From JAHEEL01 sp942491345 (GTDB lineage Bacteria > Actinomycetota > Acidimicrobiia > Spongiisociales > UBA5794), in the NCBI GenBank assembly GCA_942491345.1, contig CALOAN010000036.1:155421-219420 (forward strand): a stretch of DNA of 64,000 bases. Reading direction: 5' to 3'. The notes beneath the pieces were generated by a model. It worked only from the letters and a program-made list of their open reading frames with translations. It was not told the origin of the DNA and made no database searches. A program made the position numbers and the translations under genes. Shown here piece by piece: positions 32,794 to 41,544 of this stretch (positions are counted from its first letter, which is position 1; every line of letters begins with the position of its first letter).

Positions 32794-34416
32794 TCAGGGC
32801 TCGCCGGTCAGCACGTAGCTGTCTTCGGGAATCACCGAGAGGTTGACCTCCATCTTTCGAGAGAATTCGTCGGCAAATCCGTCGGCCAGCGTCTGCGGCG
32901 ATGCGAGCTCTCCGAAACCAACGATCACGACCTCGGCCTCACCCCCGCGAACGGTGACCGAAACCATCCGATAGCCGGGGGCATCCTCGAGCCAATGCTC
33001 AACGACGCCGCTCGCCTTGCCGGCGTTGGTGACCGAAGCGAGCACCTCATCGCCGGTAATGGTCAGCGGGATGGCGATGAGAAGCAGCGCCACGACCACG
33101 GTCGCGTACGAGCGATTGATCTGACTTCGATTGGTCTCGACGTGGAACCAGGGAGAGAAGCCGACGAGGACGAAGGTGATTCCTGCGGCCAGAATGACCC
33201 CAACGAAGTTGGTGAGGAACAACAGGGTCGCGCCGAGGGCGAAATCCCACTCACCGGCTTCGAGCGTGATCCCAATCACCGTCAGCGGCGGAACGAGGGC
33301 CACCGCAATTGCCACCCCGGGTAGCGAGTCGGAAACGTCGGGACGTGAGATGGCGAAGGCTCCGGCAGCGCCTGCGGCAAGGGCGATCATCAGGTCCACC
33401 GTGGTCGGAGAAACCCGGCTCAGTATCTGTGAGTTGGTTGTGACTTCGAGCACGGGGAAGTAGCGCGACAGGATCCACGACCCGGCGACGGCGATCGCGA
33501 CCCCGCCGGCGACCAGGAACAGCGACCGAGTCGCCCTGACCGTCCAACCCATCAGAAGGGAGGCAGACGTGGCCATGATCGGGATCATCAGCGGTGCGAT
33601 CAGCATGGCGCCGATGACGACCGCTGTGGAGTCGGCGTTGATGCCAAACGTGGCGATGGCCGTCGAAAACGCCATCAGGACGATGAACCGGGAGATGCGC
33701 CCTTTGGCAGCTTCACCCTCGAAGACGACTTTGTCGACGACGCCCTGGCGAGCATCGTCGCCCATGTCGCGTCGGTGGAGCCAATCCAGAACGACGCTCT
33801 CGGTCTCGGCCACGGTCAGTTCTGGATCGTCCTCACTTCGTTGGAGAGCGGCGGCGACCGCCACGCCACCCGCCACAATCCAGGCAACTGCCAGCAGCGC
33901 GACCAGGGACACCAGCAGACCGCCGTGCGAGACCGCGATCAGAACACCCAGCAGCACCTGCGCAAGACCGCTCGTGACTCGCCAACCAAGATCGTCGACC
34001 CTGTGGCGACTTCGCCACGTCCCGTACAGGTCGACCAGGCCTCGGATGCCGATGGCCGCCCCTACGAGGGTGGCAACGGCGCCCTGCCCGGACCCGCGCA
34101 AGGCCAGAAGCAGGATGCCGCCAGCCAGCAGCATCAGCGAGCGAACGAATTCGTGCCACTCGAGCGGCCGTCGCCGCAGAGTGGTGAGACCTTCCACGCC
34201 ACCCACGAGCACGAGTGCTATCCCGACCAGGAGGGAAAACAGCCAGGTGGAGAGTCGCGGCGCAGCGAGTGCGACGATCCCGATCCCGAGGACGGCAATG
34301 CCGCGGAGCGCAGCCGGCCTCTTCAGCCCCTCCCAGATCGCGGGCCAGTCGATGCCGAGTTCGGTGTCGCGCTCGGCAAGCGCCTCGTCTTGCGGCGGCT
34401 GCATCTTGCTGGTCAC
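32794..34416 (-). CDS. DUF308 (HdeD-like)-DUF389 fusion membrane protein
   Basis: A 540-residue protein, GTG start 34416. The first 190 residues form six short hydrophobic helices similar to HdeD/DUF308 (GIAVLGIGIVALAAPRLST, VRSLMLLAGGILLLALR). From about 220, a DUF389 domain (TIGR00341-like) includes AFSTAIATFGINADSTAVVIGAMLIAPLMIPIM, SRVSPTTVDLMIALAAGAAGAFA and ALVPPLTVIGI. A soluble C-terminal piece of about 80 residues follows. DUF389 proteins are uncharacterised membrane proteins; the fusion suggests the two modules act together. Confidence 0.85.
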   Translation of the reverse strand: MTSKMQPPQDEALAERDTELGIDWPAIWEGLKRPAALRGIAVLGIGIVALAAPRLSTWLFSLLVGIALVLVGGVEGLTTLRRRPLEWHEFVRSLMLLAGGILLLALRGSGQGAVATLVGAAIGIRGLVDLYGTWRSRHRVDDLGWRVTSGLAQVLLGVLIAVSHGGLLVSLVALLAVAWIVAGGVAVAAALQRSEDDPELTVAETESVVLDWLHRRDMGDDARQGVVDKVVFEGEAAKGRISRFIVLMAFSTAIATFGINADSTAVVIGAMLIAPLMIPIMATSASLLMGWTVRATRSLFLVAGGVAIAVAGSWILSRYFPVLEVTTNSQILSRVSPTTVDLMIALAAGAAGAFAISRPDVSDSLPGVAIAVALVPPLTVIGITLEAGEWDFALGATLLFLTNFVGVILAAGITFVLVGFSPWFHVETNRSQINRSYATVVVALLLIAIPLTITGDEVLASVTNAGKASGVVEHWLEDAPGYRMVSVTVRGGEAEVVIVGFGELASPQTLADGFADEFSRKMEVNLSVIPEDSYVLTGEP

Positions 34417-34664
34417 TGGCAGTCAACGAGGGCTCGTGTCATGGTTCCTCCGGAGGGCTCGATCGGACGATACCGGAAGGCGAAATCGGAGGCTGGTTCG
34501 ATCCAGTCAAGGCTCGGGATGGTCGAAGGGTCATCACACGATCTTGATGCTCGGCGATCCGGGCTCCTACGAAGCGACCCCAGGAGCGAACGATCCGTCG
34601 CGGCTGGTGGCGTTTGACCGGACTACGGGCTTCGAATCGGTAATACTCCTGAGCTTGAACCACC
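34417..34664. other. divergent intergenic region, no gene seen
   Basis: 248 bases between divergent starts at 34416 and 34665. TTTGAC at 34613 and TAATAC at 34641 are visible on the plus strand but too far apart for a standard promoter. CTGGTTCGATCCAG (34493-34506) is a short hairpin. No RNA gene is supported. Confidence 0.5.
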
Positions 34665-35450
34665 ATGACCGTTGAACGTGTGCTCGCTCCGAACCCAGGG
34701 ATCTTCACTGGACCGGGCACCAACTCCTACTTGGTTGCAGACAGTCAAGAGGTGGTGGTCCTCGATCCGGGGCCCGTCATTGAAACGCACCTGCTCGCAA
34801 TCATGGACGCCATCGGAGACCGGACGGCGCTCGCCGTGATTGCGACCCACACCCACCCCGATCACGCTCCACTCTCGAATCCGCTTGCGGCGCTTCTCGG
34901 GTGTCCAGTTCTCGGATACGGGCCCGGCCCGGAGTTCGAACCCGACGTTCAGCTTGCGGATGGTGACGAGGTGCGCGTTGGGGCGCACCACCTTCGGGCG
35001 GTCCACACACCCGGCCACTCGGCCGACCACCTCTGTTTCCAACTGTCGGACCGACTCTTCACTGGTGATCACATCATGGGCGGATCGACTGTCGTCATGG
35101 CCGACGCGTCCGCATATCTCGAGTCGCTCTATCGCGTGCAGGATCTGGGTGTCGCGCGAATCGAACCGGGTCACGGAGATTCGATGGACGACGCCGGACA
35201 CGTGATCGCCGAATACATCGAGCACCGCCTGGCTCGAGAACAGGAGATTCTCGATGTGATCGGGGCCGGTGCCGGGACGATCGCCGACATCGTCGACGCC
35301 GTCTACGCCTTCGTTCCCGCAGACCTCAAAGCGGCGGCCACCCATCAGGTGATCGTTCAGTTGAACAAGCTGTTGGTCGATGACAAGGTAAGGTTCTCGG
35401 CGGGCGCAGCGGGGCCATCCACGATGGTCGAATTGATCGCGAGACAATGA
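34665..35450 (+). CDS. MBL-fold hydrolase, LACTB2-like
   Basis: A 261-residue metallo-beta-lactamase-fold protein. Metal ligands are THTHPDHAPLS, VHTPGHSADHLCF, TGDHIMGGS and EPGHGD. The N-terminal NPGIFTGPGTNSYLV and a C-terminal winged-helix segment (about 200-261) match the LACTB2/GloB2-like group, including RNA and thioester hydrolases. It overlaps the M23 peptidase gene by four bases as ATGA, an odd pairing, so the two may only share a transcript. Confidence 0.88.
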   Translation: MTVERVLAPNPGIFTGPGTNSYLVADSQEVVVLDPGPVIETHLLAIMDAIGDRTALAVIATHTHPDHAPLSNPLAALLGCPVLGYGPGPEFEPDVQLADGDEVRVGAHHLRAVHTPGHSADHLCFQLSDRLFTGDHIMGGSTVVMADASAYLESLYRVQDLGVARIEPGHGDSMDDAGHVIAEYIEHRLAREQEILDVIGAGAGTIADIVDAVYAFVPADLKAAATHQVIVQLNKLLVDDKVRFSAGAAGPSTMVELIARQ

Positions 35451-36783
35451 CAACACGCATCGCCCTCATCCTGTTCTTGCTGCTAGGCCTTTCCGCGCCT
35501 GCGCTCGCAGCCGACGATGAGGCGGTTACGCTCGACGATCTCGAAGCTGCACGGCAACGAAACGCAGAGGTCTCTGCCGGCCTCGAGGCAACCGATATTC
35601 GATACGAAGCGGCCATTGCGGACGAGATCGTGATCCGGGAGAGTCTGCACGGCCTCGCCAGCCAGGTCACCGAAACGGAACAGGAGCTCGCGATCCTGCG
35701 CCTCGCCGCCGAAGCCGTTGTGCGCGAGACGTACATGACGGCCGGTTCCGACGGGGGGGTCACGACGATTCTCGGGTCAACCAGCTTCGTCGACATTCCC
35801 GTGCGGGCGACCTACCTCAGTGCCGCCAACGACCGTGATCTACGCGTCATCGACGAGATGCTCGCCGTCGAGGCGGAGTACCGCGCCCAGGTACAGGAAC
35901 TCGATGATGCGCTCGCACGCCAGAGCGATCTGGTTGGCGAGATTGAGGCCCTTGCGCAACAGCTCCTCACCGAGCTCGATGACGCGAACGCGGAGTATCG
36001 CGAGCTCGAGGCCACCTGGCAGCGCCAAGAAGAGGAGCGCAAGCAGCGCGAAGAGGAGGAGCGGCGCCGCCGTGAGGCAGAAGAGGCGAAGAAGCGCGCA
36101 GAAGCCGAGGCGGCGAGGGCTGAGGCTGCGGCTGCCGCATCAACCACGACGACCAGCGCGGCACCGGAAGTCGCGGCTGCGACCACCACCACAACATCGG
36201 CGGCGCCGACCACGACCACCACAACCGCACCGGCGACCACGACCACCACAACAGTCGCCGCGTCGACTACCACGACCACCACCGCTGTGCCCTCCGAATC
36301 GGAACCGACACCAACAACATCGACGACCGAGCCGGCGCCGACCACGACCACACCACAACCGTGCCGACGCCGACTCCGGCGAATCGGGTGTGTCCCGTCA
36401 ACGGTGCATCGTCCTTCTCGAACAGCTGGGGGGCACCACGCTCCGGGGGCAGAACACACAAGGGGGTGGACATGTCGGCGTCCCGTGGCACACCTCTCGT
36501 TGCCATGGAAAGCGGAGCTATCTACCGACTCTCGAACAGCACCCTCGGCGGCATCTCGATCTACCTGATCGGGAACTCGGGTGATCTCTACTACTACGCC
36601 CACCTTGATGCGTGGGCCGAAGGCCTCGCCGGCGGACAGAAGGTGGCGGCTGGTGATCCGCTCGGCATCGTCGGAACCACCGGGAACTCACCGTCGTGGG
36701 CACCACATCTCCACCTCGGCTGGAAGCCGGGCAACGGAGACTGGGCGAATCCCTACCCGATGGTGAATGACCTCTGCCGGTAG
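35447..36783 (+). CDS. secreted M23 peptidase with coiled coil, frameshifted in the Thr-repeat linker
   Basis: Read as one gene this is a 445-codon murein peptidase (LytM/EnvC type). It has a signal peptide (MTTRIALILFLLLGLSAPALA), a coiled coil (about 25-200) with a charged EEERKQREEEERRRREAEEA stretch, a Thr/Pro-rich linker, and an M23 domain. The M23 metal motifs are THKGVDMSAS and the closing APHLHLGW. As given, the frame of the first part ends early at 36568, and the M23 part lies in another frame from 36361. One base is missing after about 36350 in the ACC/ACA linker. Likely roles are septal peptidoglycan splitting or its activation; catalytic residues are intact. Confidence 0.8.
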
Positions 36784-36866
36784 AGAGCGCCGAGACTCGA
36801 GACCCGAGACTTGAGACCCGAGGGAGTGCACTGTCTTCAGTCTCGTGCCTCGTATCTCGAGTCTTT
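36784..36866. repeat. GAGAC-rich hairpin repeat, copy 2
   Basis: GAGACTCGAGACCCGAGACTTGAGACCCGAG on the left, then CAGTCTCGTGCCTCGTATCTCGAGTC on the right as its approximate complement. It lies between the convergent M23 and Mrp genes. Confidence 0.75.
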
Positions 36867-36872
36867 GCTCTT

Positions 36873-38009
36873 CTACATCGCTGCCAGTTGCTCTTCGAGG
36901 ACGGCTATCCGCGCCGTGCAGGTGTCTTCGGCGGCTGGCGGGATCAGCTCAACGAGGCGGGCTGCGACGGAGCGGATTGATGTACCCGCCGGTCCGTCTG
37001 GGTCGTCGGTGACGACCGGCCGGCCTTCGTCCCCGCCGTTCACGACGCTCGGGTCGAGCGGGATCTGGCCGAGGAGGGGGACTCCCAACTGGTCGGCAAG
37101 CTCGGATCCACCGCCTGACCCGAAGAGGGCGTAGTGGCGGCCGTCTTCGGTCGTGAACCCGGACATGTTCTCGATGACACCCACGACCGGCATGTGAGAA
37201 CGGCGAGCCATGTCTGCGACGCGTGCCGCCACCTTCTGGGCCGCACGTTGTGGTGTGGTCACAACCACCATCTCGGCCTGCGGGAGCATCCGCGAGAGTG
37301 CCATTTGGACGTCGCCGGTGCCGGGGGGCATATCGATGACGAGATAACCCAGGTTGGAACTCCACGCCACGTCGGTGAGGAACTGTTCGAGTGCCTTCGA
37401 GAGCATGAGCCCGCGCCACATCAGCGCAGTGTCCTCGTCGTCGAGGAGGAGCCCGGTCGAGACCACTTCGAGTCCTGCTGCTTGGAGGGGCTGGATCTTC
37501 CGATCGTCCCCGGCCTCGAGCCGTTCGTCGATGGCCGCCAGCATGCGTGGCACCGAGAAACCCCAGATGTCGGCGTCGAGGAGGCCGGTTCGATGTCCGA
37601 GCGCCGAGATGGCGAGTGCGAGATTGACGCTCAGTGAGGACTTCCCGACACCACCCTTGCCGCTGGACACTGCGATCACTCTCGTCTGAGGGCTGATCAT
37701 CGTGGGCGTTGCGGTCTCCCTGGCTCGGAGGCGCACCTTCCCCATGAGGTCGGACCGCTGACTGGACGTCATGGCGGTGACATCAACCGCCACCGTGTTG
37801 ATGCCGGGAATGGCCTTCACCTTCCGGACGACATCATTCTCGATCTGGTCGCGCATGGGGCAGGCCGCCACGGTGAGCGCAACACCGATGGAGGCGTGAG
37901 AACCGTCGAGGTCGATGCCGCTCACCATGCCGAGTTCAACGATGTCGGCGTTGAGTTCCGGGTCGATCACGCCGCGAAGGGCTGCCTCAATGTCATCTCG
38001 CATCGTCAT
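36873..38009 (-). CDS. Mrp/ApbC-type Fe-S cluster carrier ATPase
   Basis: A 378-residue Mrp-family protein. The N-terminus is a MIP18/DUF59 domain (EAALRGVIDPELNADIVELG). The ATPase shows the P-loop VSSGKGGVGKSSLSVNLALA, DADIWGFSVPRML, and VIDMPPGTGDVQ. The CxxC motif that follows ENMSxF in many family members is absent here (GFTTEDGRHYALFGSGGG). It delivers Fe-S clusters in related proteins. The ATG has TAGGAT seven bases upstream and diverges from iscA. Confidence 0.92.
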   Translation of the reverse strand: MTMRDDIEAALRGVIDPELNADIVELGMVSGIDLDGSHASIGVALTVAACPMRDQIENDVVRKVKAIPGINTVAVDVTAMTSSQRSDLMGKVRLRARETATPTMISPQTRVIAVSSGKGGVGKSSLSVNLALAISALGHRTGLLDADIWGFSVPRMLAAIDERLEAGDDRKIQPLQAAGLEVVSTGLLLDDEDTALMWRGLMLSKALEQFLTDVAWSSNLGYLVIDMPPGTGDVQMALSRMLPQAEMVVVTTPQRAAQKVAARVADMARRSHMPVVGVIENMSGFTTEDGRHYALFGSGGGSELADQLGVPLLGQIPLDPSVVNGGDEGRPVVTDDPDGPAGTSIRSVAARLVELIPPAAEDTCTARIAVLEEQLAAM

Positions 38010-38016
38010 GCGGCCG

Positions 38017-38022
38017 ATCCTA
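38017..38022 (-). promoter_or_regulatory. candidate -10 element of mrp
   Basis: TAGGAT, seven bases before the ATG at 38009. Confidence 0.45.
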
Positions 38023-38035
38023 TCCGCGCGAGATA

Positions 38036-38067
38036 CGTATTACACATACGGCCGTAGTTGATAGAAT
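38036..38067 (+). promoter_or_regulatory. iscA promoter with overlapping dyad
   Basis: TTACAC (38040-38045), 16 bases, TAGAAT (38062-38067). A perfect CGTAT-5-ATACG dyad (38036-38050) covers the -35 box. Unlike its neighbours, this promoter has a leader with a GGAGGAGG ribosome site (38082-38089). Confidence 0.55.
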
Positions 38068-38099
38068 CGCTTAGCGACGTGCGGAGGAGGCAACGTTCA

Positions 38100-38441
38100 A
38101 TGACGCTCGAAATGACCCCAGTGGCTCTCACCGATGCAGCGACCGAGAAGGTTCGGGAACTGCTCGCGGCCGAGGGTGATGAGACCCTCGCGCTTCGGCT
38201 TGGTGCCCGTCCCGGCGGCTGTTCCGGATACCGATACGACATGTACTTCGACGCCGGCGTGGCCGACACCGATGCCGTCGTCGATGCCGGCGCTTTCAAA
38301 GTCGTTATCGACCAGGAGAGTGTCGAGCGGCTCATGGGTGCGACCGTGGACTTCCGCGACGAAGGCATCGCAGGATCCGGGTTTGCGATCGACAACCCCA
38401 ATGAGAGCGGACACTCCTGCACCTGCGGCAAACGCGGCTAG
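38100..38441 (+). CDS. A-type Fe-S carrier (IscA/ErpA/HesB)
   Basis: A 113-residue HesB-domain protein. ATG 38100 has a strong GGAGGAGG site. Cluster ligands are Cys41 in RPGGCSGYRYDM, and Cys107 and Cys109 in SCTCGKRG at the C-terminus. Length is typical. It is transcribed away from mrp, so both ends of this gap make Fe-S biogenesis factors. The dyad over the promoter suggests a redox or iron-responsive control, which is inference. Confidence 0.94.
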   Translation: MTLEMTPVALTDAATEKVRELLAAEGDETLALRLGARPGGCSGYRYDMYFDAGVADTDAVVDAGAFKVVIDQESVERLMGATVDFRDEGIAGSGFAIDNPNESGHSCTCGKRG

Positions 38442-38483
38442 CCGACGTTCGTACACTGTCTCCCGAACAAAGAGGGAGGTCCA

Positions 38484-38864
38484 GTGCCGAAAGAGATCCA
38501 CGAGGCTCCGAGTGGCCCGAAGCCGCTCGGCCCCTACAGCATTGTGACCGAAGCCCACGGGCTGGTGTTCGTTTCGGGCATGGTCGCGATCGATCCTGCA
38601 ACCGGCGAGCCCATCCCGGGCGGTGTGGCTCTTCAGACTGAACAGGTCATGCGGAACATCGGTGCGGTCCTCGGCGACGTCGGCCTCGGCTATGACGACA
38701 TCGTCAAGACGACCATCTTCGTCACGGACATGGGCGATTTTGCGGTAGTGAACGACGTCTACGGCCGCTACGTCGGGGCAGCGCCGCCGGCACGGTCAAC
38801 CGTCGAAGTCCGCGCTCTTCCCGGAGGGTTTGCCGTCGAGATCGAGACGATCGCTGCCCGCTGA
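38484..38864 (+). CDS. ridA: RidA-family enamine/imine deaminase
   Basis: A 126-residue RidA/YjgF protein. GTG start 38484 with AGGGAGGTCC upstream. Family features are LGPYSIVTEAHGLVFVSGM, TEQVMRNIGAVLGDVG, and the catalytic Arg in PPARSTVEVRALPGG. It hydrolyses reactive enamines from PLP enzymes. It stands 42 bases after iscA on the same strand. Confidence 0.92.
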   Translation: MPKEIHEAPSGPKPLGPYSIVTEAHGLVFVSGMVAIDPATGEPIPGGVALQTEQVMRNIGAVLGDVGLGYDDIVKTTIFVTDMGDFAVVNDVYGRYVGAAPPARSTVEVRALPGGFAVEIETIAAR

Positions 38865-38945
38865 CGCCTGGCGACCGGCTGATCGTCGGCCCCCCGACAG
38901 GGACTACCGTTCACGTATCGAGCGTCCCCGCTAGGAGGTCCGGCC

Positions 38946-40460
38946 GTGAACCGCGATTCAATCTTCTCCGCCCTCGATCTCGAAGACGTCAGCTCCGGTG
39001 CTTACGCCGGTGAGTGGCTCGAGACCGGTGGCTCGGTACTCGAAGTTGAGAACCCGGCGACAGGTCAACGAATCGGCGCCGTGAAGCGCGCCGACGGTAC
39101 CGACTATGAGAAGGTCGTCTCGACCGCCGCCGATACGTTCGAAACGTGGCGGATGGTGCCGGCCCCGGAACGTGGGAAGTACGTCCGCGTCATAGGAGAT
39201 CTGCTGCGCGAGTACCGGGAACCGCTCGGAGCTCTGGTCGCCCTCGAGATGGGGAAGATCAAGGCGGAGGGTGAGGGCGAAGTCCAGGAGATGATCGACA
39301 TCACCGACTTCGCCGTAGGCCTGTCGCGTCAGCTCTACGGTCTCACGATCGCCTCCGAGCGGCCGCGCCACCGCATGTATGAGCAGTGGCATCCCCTCGG
39401 ACCGGTCGGGGTCATCACATCGTTCAACTTCCCCGTTGCCGTGTGGTCCTGGAACTCGATGATCGCGGCCGTCTGCGGCGACACGATGATCTGGAAGCCA
39501 TCTTCGAAGACACCGCTCACTGCTGTCGCCACCAGCAAGCTCGCCGCCCGGGCGATGGAAGGATCGGGCTTCGAGGGGGTGTTCAACCTGGTGGTCGGCT
39601 CTGGCGCCGACGTGGGAGACACGATGATCAACGATCGCCGAGTCCCGCTCATCTCTGCGACGGGTTCGTGCGGCATGGGTGAGAAGGTTGGAACAGCCGT
39701 GGCCAAGCGCCTCGGCCGGTCTCTGCTCGAACTCGGCGGCAACAACGCCATGGTTGTGATGGACGATGCCGACCTCGATCTCGCGACCCGGGCTGCACTG
39801 TTTGCTGCCGTCGGAACGGCCGGTCAGCGCTGCACGTCGCTGCGCAGGCTCATCGTCCAGCGGGGTGTGTCGGATGAGATCTCACGCCGACTCGTCGCGG
39901 CGTACGCGACGATCCAGATCGGAGATCCGCTCGTCGACGCGAACCTCATGGGCCCACTCGTCGACGGAGCTGCAGTCTCGAACTTCTCCGCGGCTGTCGG
40001 AATCGCCCAGGAACAGGGCGGAGAAGTGCTCTACGGCGGCGGGGTCATCGACGGCCCCGGCTACTACGTTGAGCCAACCATCATCAAGATGCCGGTTGAC
40101 GCTCCGATCCTGCAGATCGAGACCTTCGCTCCGATCCTCTACCTCATCGAATTCGACACGGTGCAAGAAGCGATCAAGATCAACAACGGCGTGACCCAAG
40201 GCCTGTCGTCGGCGATCTTCACGGACTCGGTTTCCTCGGGTGAGACGTTCCTGTCGGCAGCCGGTTCGGACTGCGGCATCGCCAACATCAACATTGGGAC
40301 CTCCGGAGCTGAGATTGGTGGTGCGTTCGGGGGAGAGAAGGAGACCGGCGGCGGGCGTGAATCGGGCTCGGACGCATGGAAGGCCTACATGCGCCGGCAG
40401 ACCGTCACTATCAACTGGTCGGGTGAGCTTCCGCTGGCCCAAGGTATCGAATTCGGATGA
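38946..40460 (+). CDS. aldehyde dehydrogenase, ALDH7 (aminoadipic semialdehyde) type
   Basis: A 504-residue NAD(P)-dependent dehydrogenase. GTG start 38946 with TAGGAGGTCC upstream. Active-site Glu and Cys lie in LLELGGNNAMVVMDD and AVGTAGQRCTSLRRL. GPVGVITSFNFPVAVWSW and IGGAFGGEKETGGGRESGSD match the ALDH7 (antiquitin) family, which oxidises 2-aminoadipic 6-semialdehyde in lysine breakdown. Normal length. It overlaps the next gene as ATGA. No other lysine-degradation gene is visible. Confidence 0.9.
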   Translation: MNRDSIFSALDLEDVSSGAYAGEWLETGGSVLEVENPATGQRIGAVKRADGTDYEKVVSTAADTFETWRMVPAPERGKYVRVIGDLLREYREPLGALVALEMGKIKAEGEGEVQEMIDITDFAVGLSRQLYGLTIASERPRHRMYEQWHPLGPVGVITSFNFPVAVWSWNSMIAAVCGDTMIWKPSSKTPLTAVATSKLAARAMEGSGFEGVFNLVVGSGADVGDTMINDRRVPLISATGSCGMGEKVGTAVAKRLGRSLLELGGNNAMVVMDDADLDLATRAALFAAVGTAGQRCTSLRRLIVQRGVSDEISRRLVAAYATIQIGDPLVDANLMGPLVDGAAVSNFSAAVGIAQEQGGEVLYGGGVIDGPGYYVEPTIIKMPVDAPILQIETFAPILYLIEFDTVQEAIKINNGVTQGLSSAIFTDSVSSGETFLSAAGSDCGIANINIGTSGAEIGGAFGGEKETGGGRESGSDAWKAYMRRQTVTINWSGELPLAQGIEFG

Positions 40461-41278
40461 GCGGATTCTCGGCGTTGGCCGAGGATGATGCGAAGCTCGC
40501 GCGGCTCTTCACGATCCTCGGAGCCGGCGGCCTCATCGCCGCCGTGCTCGCCGGGGTTCTCGGCATCGCAGTTGTCTTGACCGCCGCCAATTCGATGGAT
40601 CGATCCCTCGAGGTGACCGCGGATGCCGTCACGGCGGCGGACGAAACCGTTGCCCTCGCCGCAGACACGATCGGGATCGTCAGCGAATCGTTCGACACCC
40701 TTGTCCCGTCCGCCGACGTGGCCGCCGACGCTTTCGGGGACGCGGCCACCGTGATTGGCGAGACCACGGCGGTGGTGACCGTCGATGTTCCGGACGCTCT
40801 CGACGCGGTCCTCGATGCGATGCCGGCGATCGAGAGTGCCGCAACGGTTGTGGATGGTGCACTGCGGGTGCTCAGCTTCGTGGGTGTCGACTACGACCCC
40901 GAGGTGCCGTTCGGCGAGGCGGTGGCAGAACTCGAGACAGCACTTGCCGACCTGCCCGATCAGCTAAGGGCTCAAGCGGAACCGCTCGACGCACTCGCCG
41001 GCGACTTCGACAAGTTCGGAGGTGCGACGGCGGAGATCGGCGATGATCTCGTGGCTCTCCAACTCCAACTGGACGAAGCCGAACGGCTTCTCGTGGCCTA
41101 CTCGTCGACCGCAGAAGAAGCGACAACCGTGGTTGAGGACATCCAGGGCGATCTGAAGTGGCAGAGATGGTTGATGGCCGCGGTGGTGCTGCTTGTGGCC
41201 CTGGGGTTCGGAGCGATTCAGGTTGTTCCGTTGGCTCTTGCCGAGCGGCTGAAGAGTCCAGTGGCACGTAGCTCGTAG
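40457..41278 (+). CDS. membrane protein with large extracytoplasmic helical region
   Basis: A 273-residue protein coupled to the dehydrogenase by a four-base overlap. Hydrophobic segments lie at about residues 20-45 and 238-258, enclosing an Ala/Val/Asp/Thr-rich region of about 190 residues that predicts long helices (DAVTAADETVALAADTIG, LVALQLQLDEAERLLVA). That is the topology of a membrane-tethered coiled-coil sensor or scaffold, but no family is recognised. Confidence 0.65.
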   Translation: MSGFSALAEDDAKLARLFTILGAGGLIAAVLAGVLGIAVVLTAANSMDRSLEVTADAVTAADETVALAADTIGIVSESFDTLVPSADVAADAFGDAATVIGETTAVVTVDVPDALDAVLDAMPAIESAATVVDGALRVLSFVGVDYDPEVPFGEAVAELETALADLPDQLRAQAEPLDALAGDFDKFGGATAEIGDDLVALQLQLDEAERLLVAYSSTAEEATTVVEDIQGDLKWQRWLMAAVVLLVALGFGAIQVVPLALAERLKSPVARSS

Positions 41279-41281
41279 CAC

Positions 41282-41310
41282 GTACGGAGACCCGAGACTT
41301 GAGACCGCGT
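41282..41310. repeat. GAGAC-family repeat fragment
   Basis: ACGTACGGAGACCCGAGACTTGAGACC, a short copy of the left arm seen at 36784. It adjoins REP-like copy B between convergent genes. Confidence 0.6.
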
Positions 41311-41319
41311 CGGCGGAAC

Positions 41320-41500
41320 TCATCTTCGCGATTCTGGCTCCCAGGCTGCCCCCTCTGCGACCGAGCATCAGCTCGGCCGCGTCTCCCCCGCCTTTGGCGG
41401 TGGAGACGAAGACCGGCTTCGCCTCTCCCACGAAGTGGGGGAGGCGCGAGCACCCGGCCGTTCAGGCCGGAGCGAAGCGGAGGGGCCTGTTCTGGCGTCC
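41320..41500. repeat. REP-like palindromic element, copy B (longest)
   Basis: Begins CTCATCTTCGCGATTCTGGC. Then come GCCCCCTCTGCGACCGAGC with stem CCGAGC/GCTCGG, GCCGCGTCTCCCCCGCC with stem CCGCC/GGCGG, and a last hairpin GCCTCTCCCAC-GAA-GTGGGGGAGGC (41433-41457). It could terminate transcripts from both convergent neighbours. Confidence 0.8.
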
Positions 41501-41544
41501 GCCGTCGGGCGCTGTGTCCAGACTCGGATTCACAGCGAGGCCTC

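Noticed and set aside
34485..34510. T-arm of a tRNA, perhaps selC
   Set aside because: GGCTGGTTCGATCCAGTC resembles a T-arm, but the stem is four pairs with a six-base loop and no acceptor partner is found upstream.
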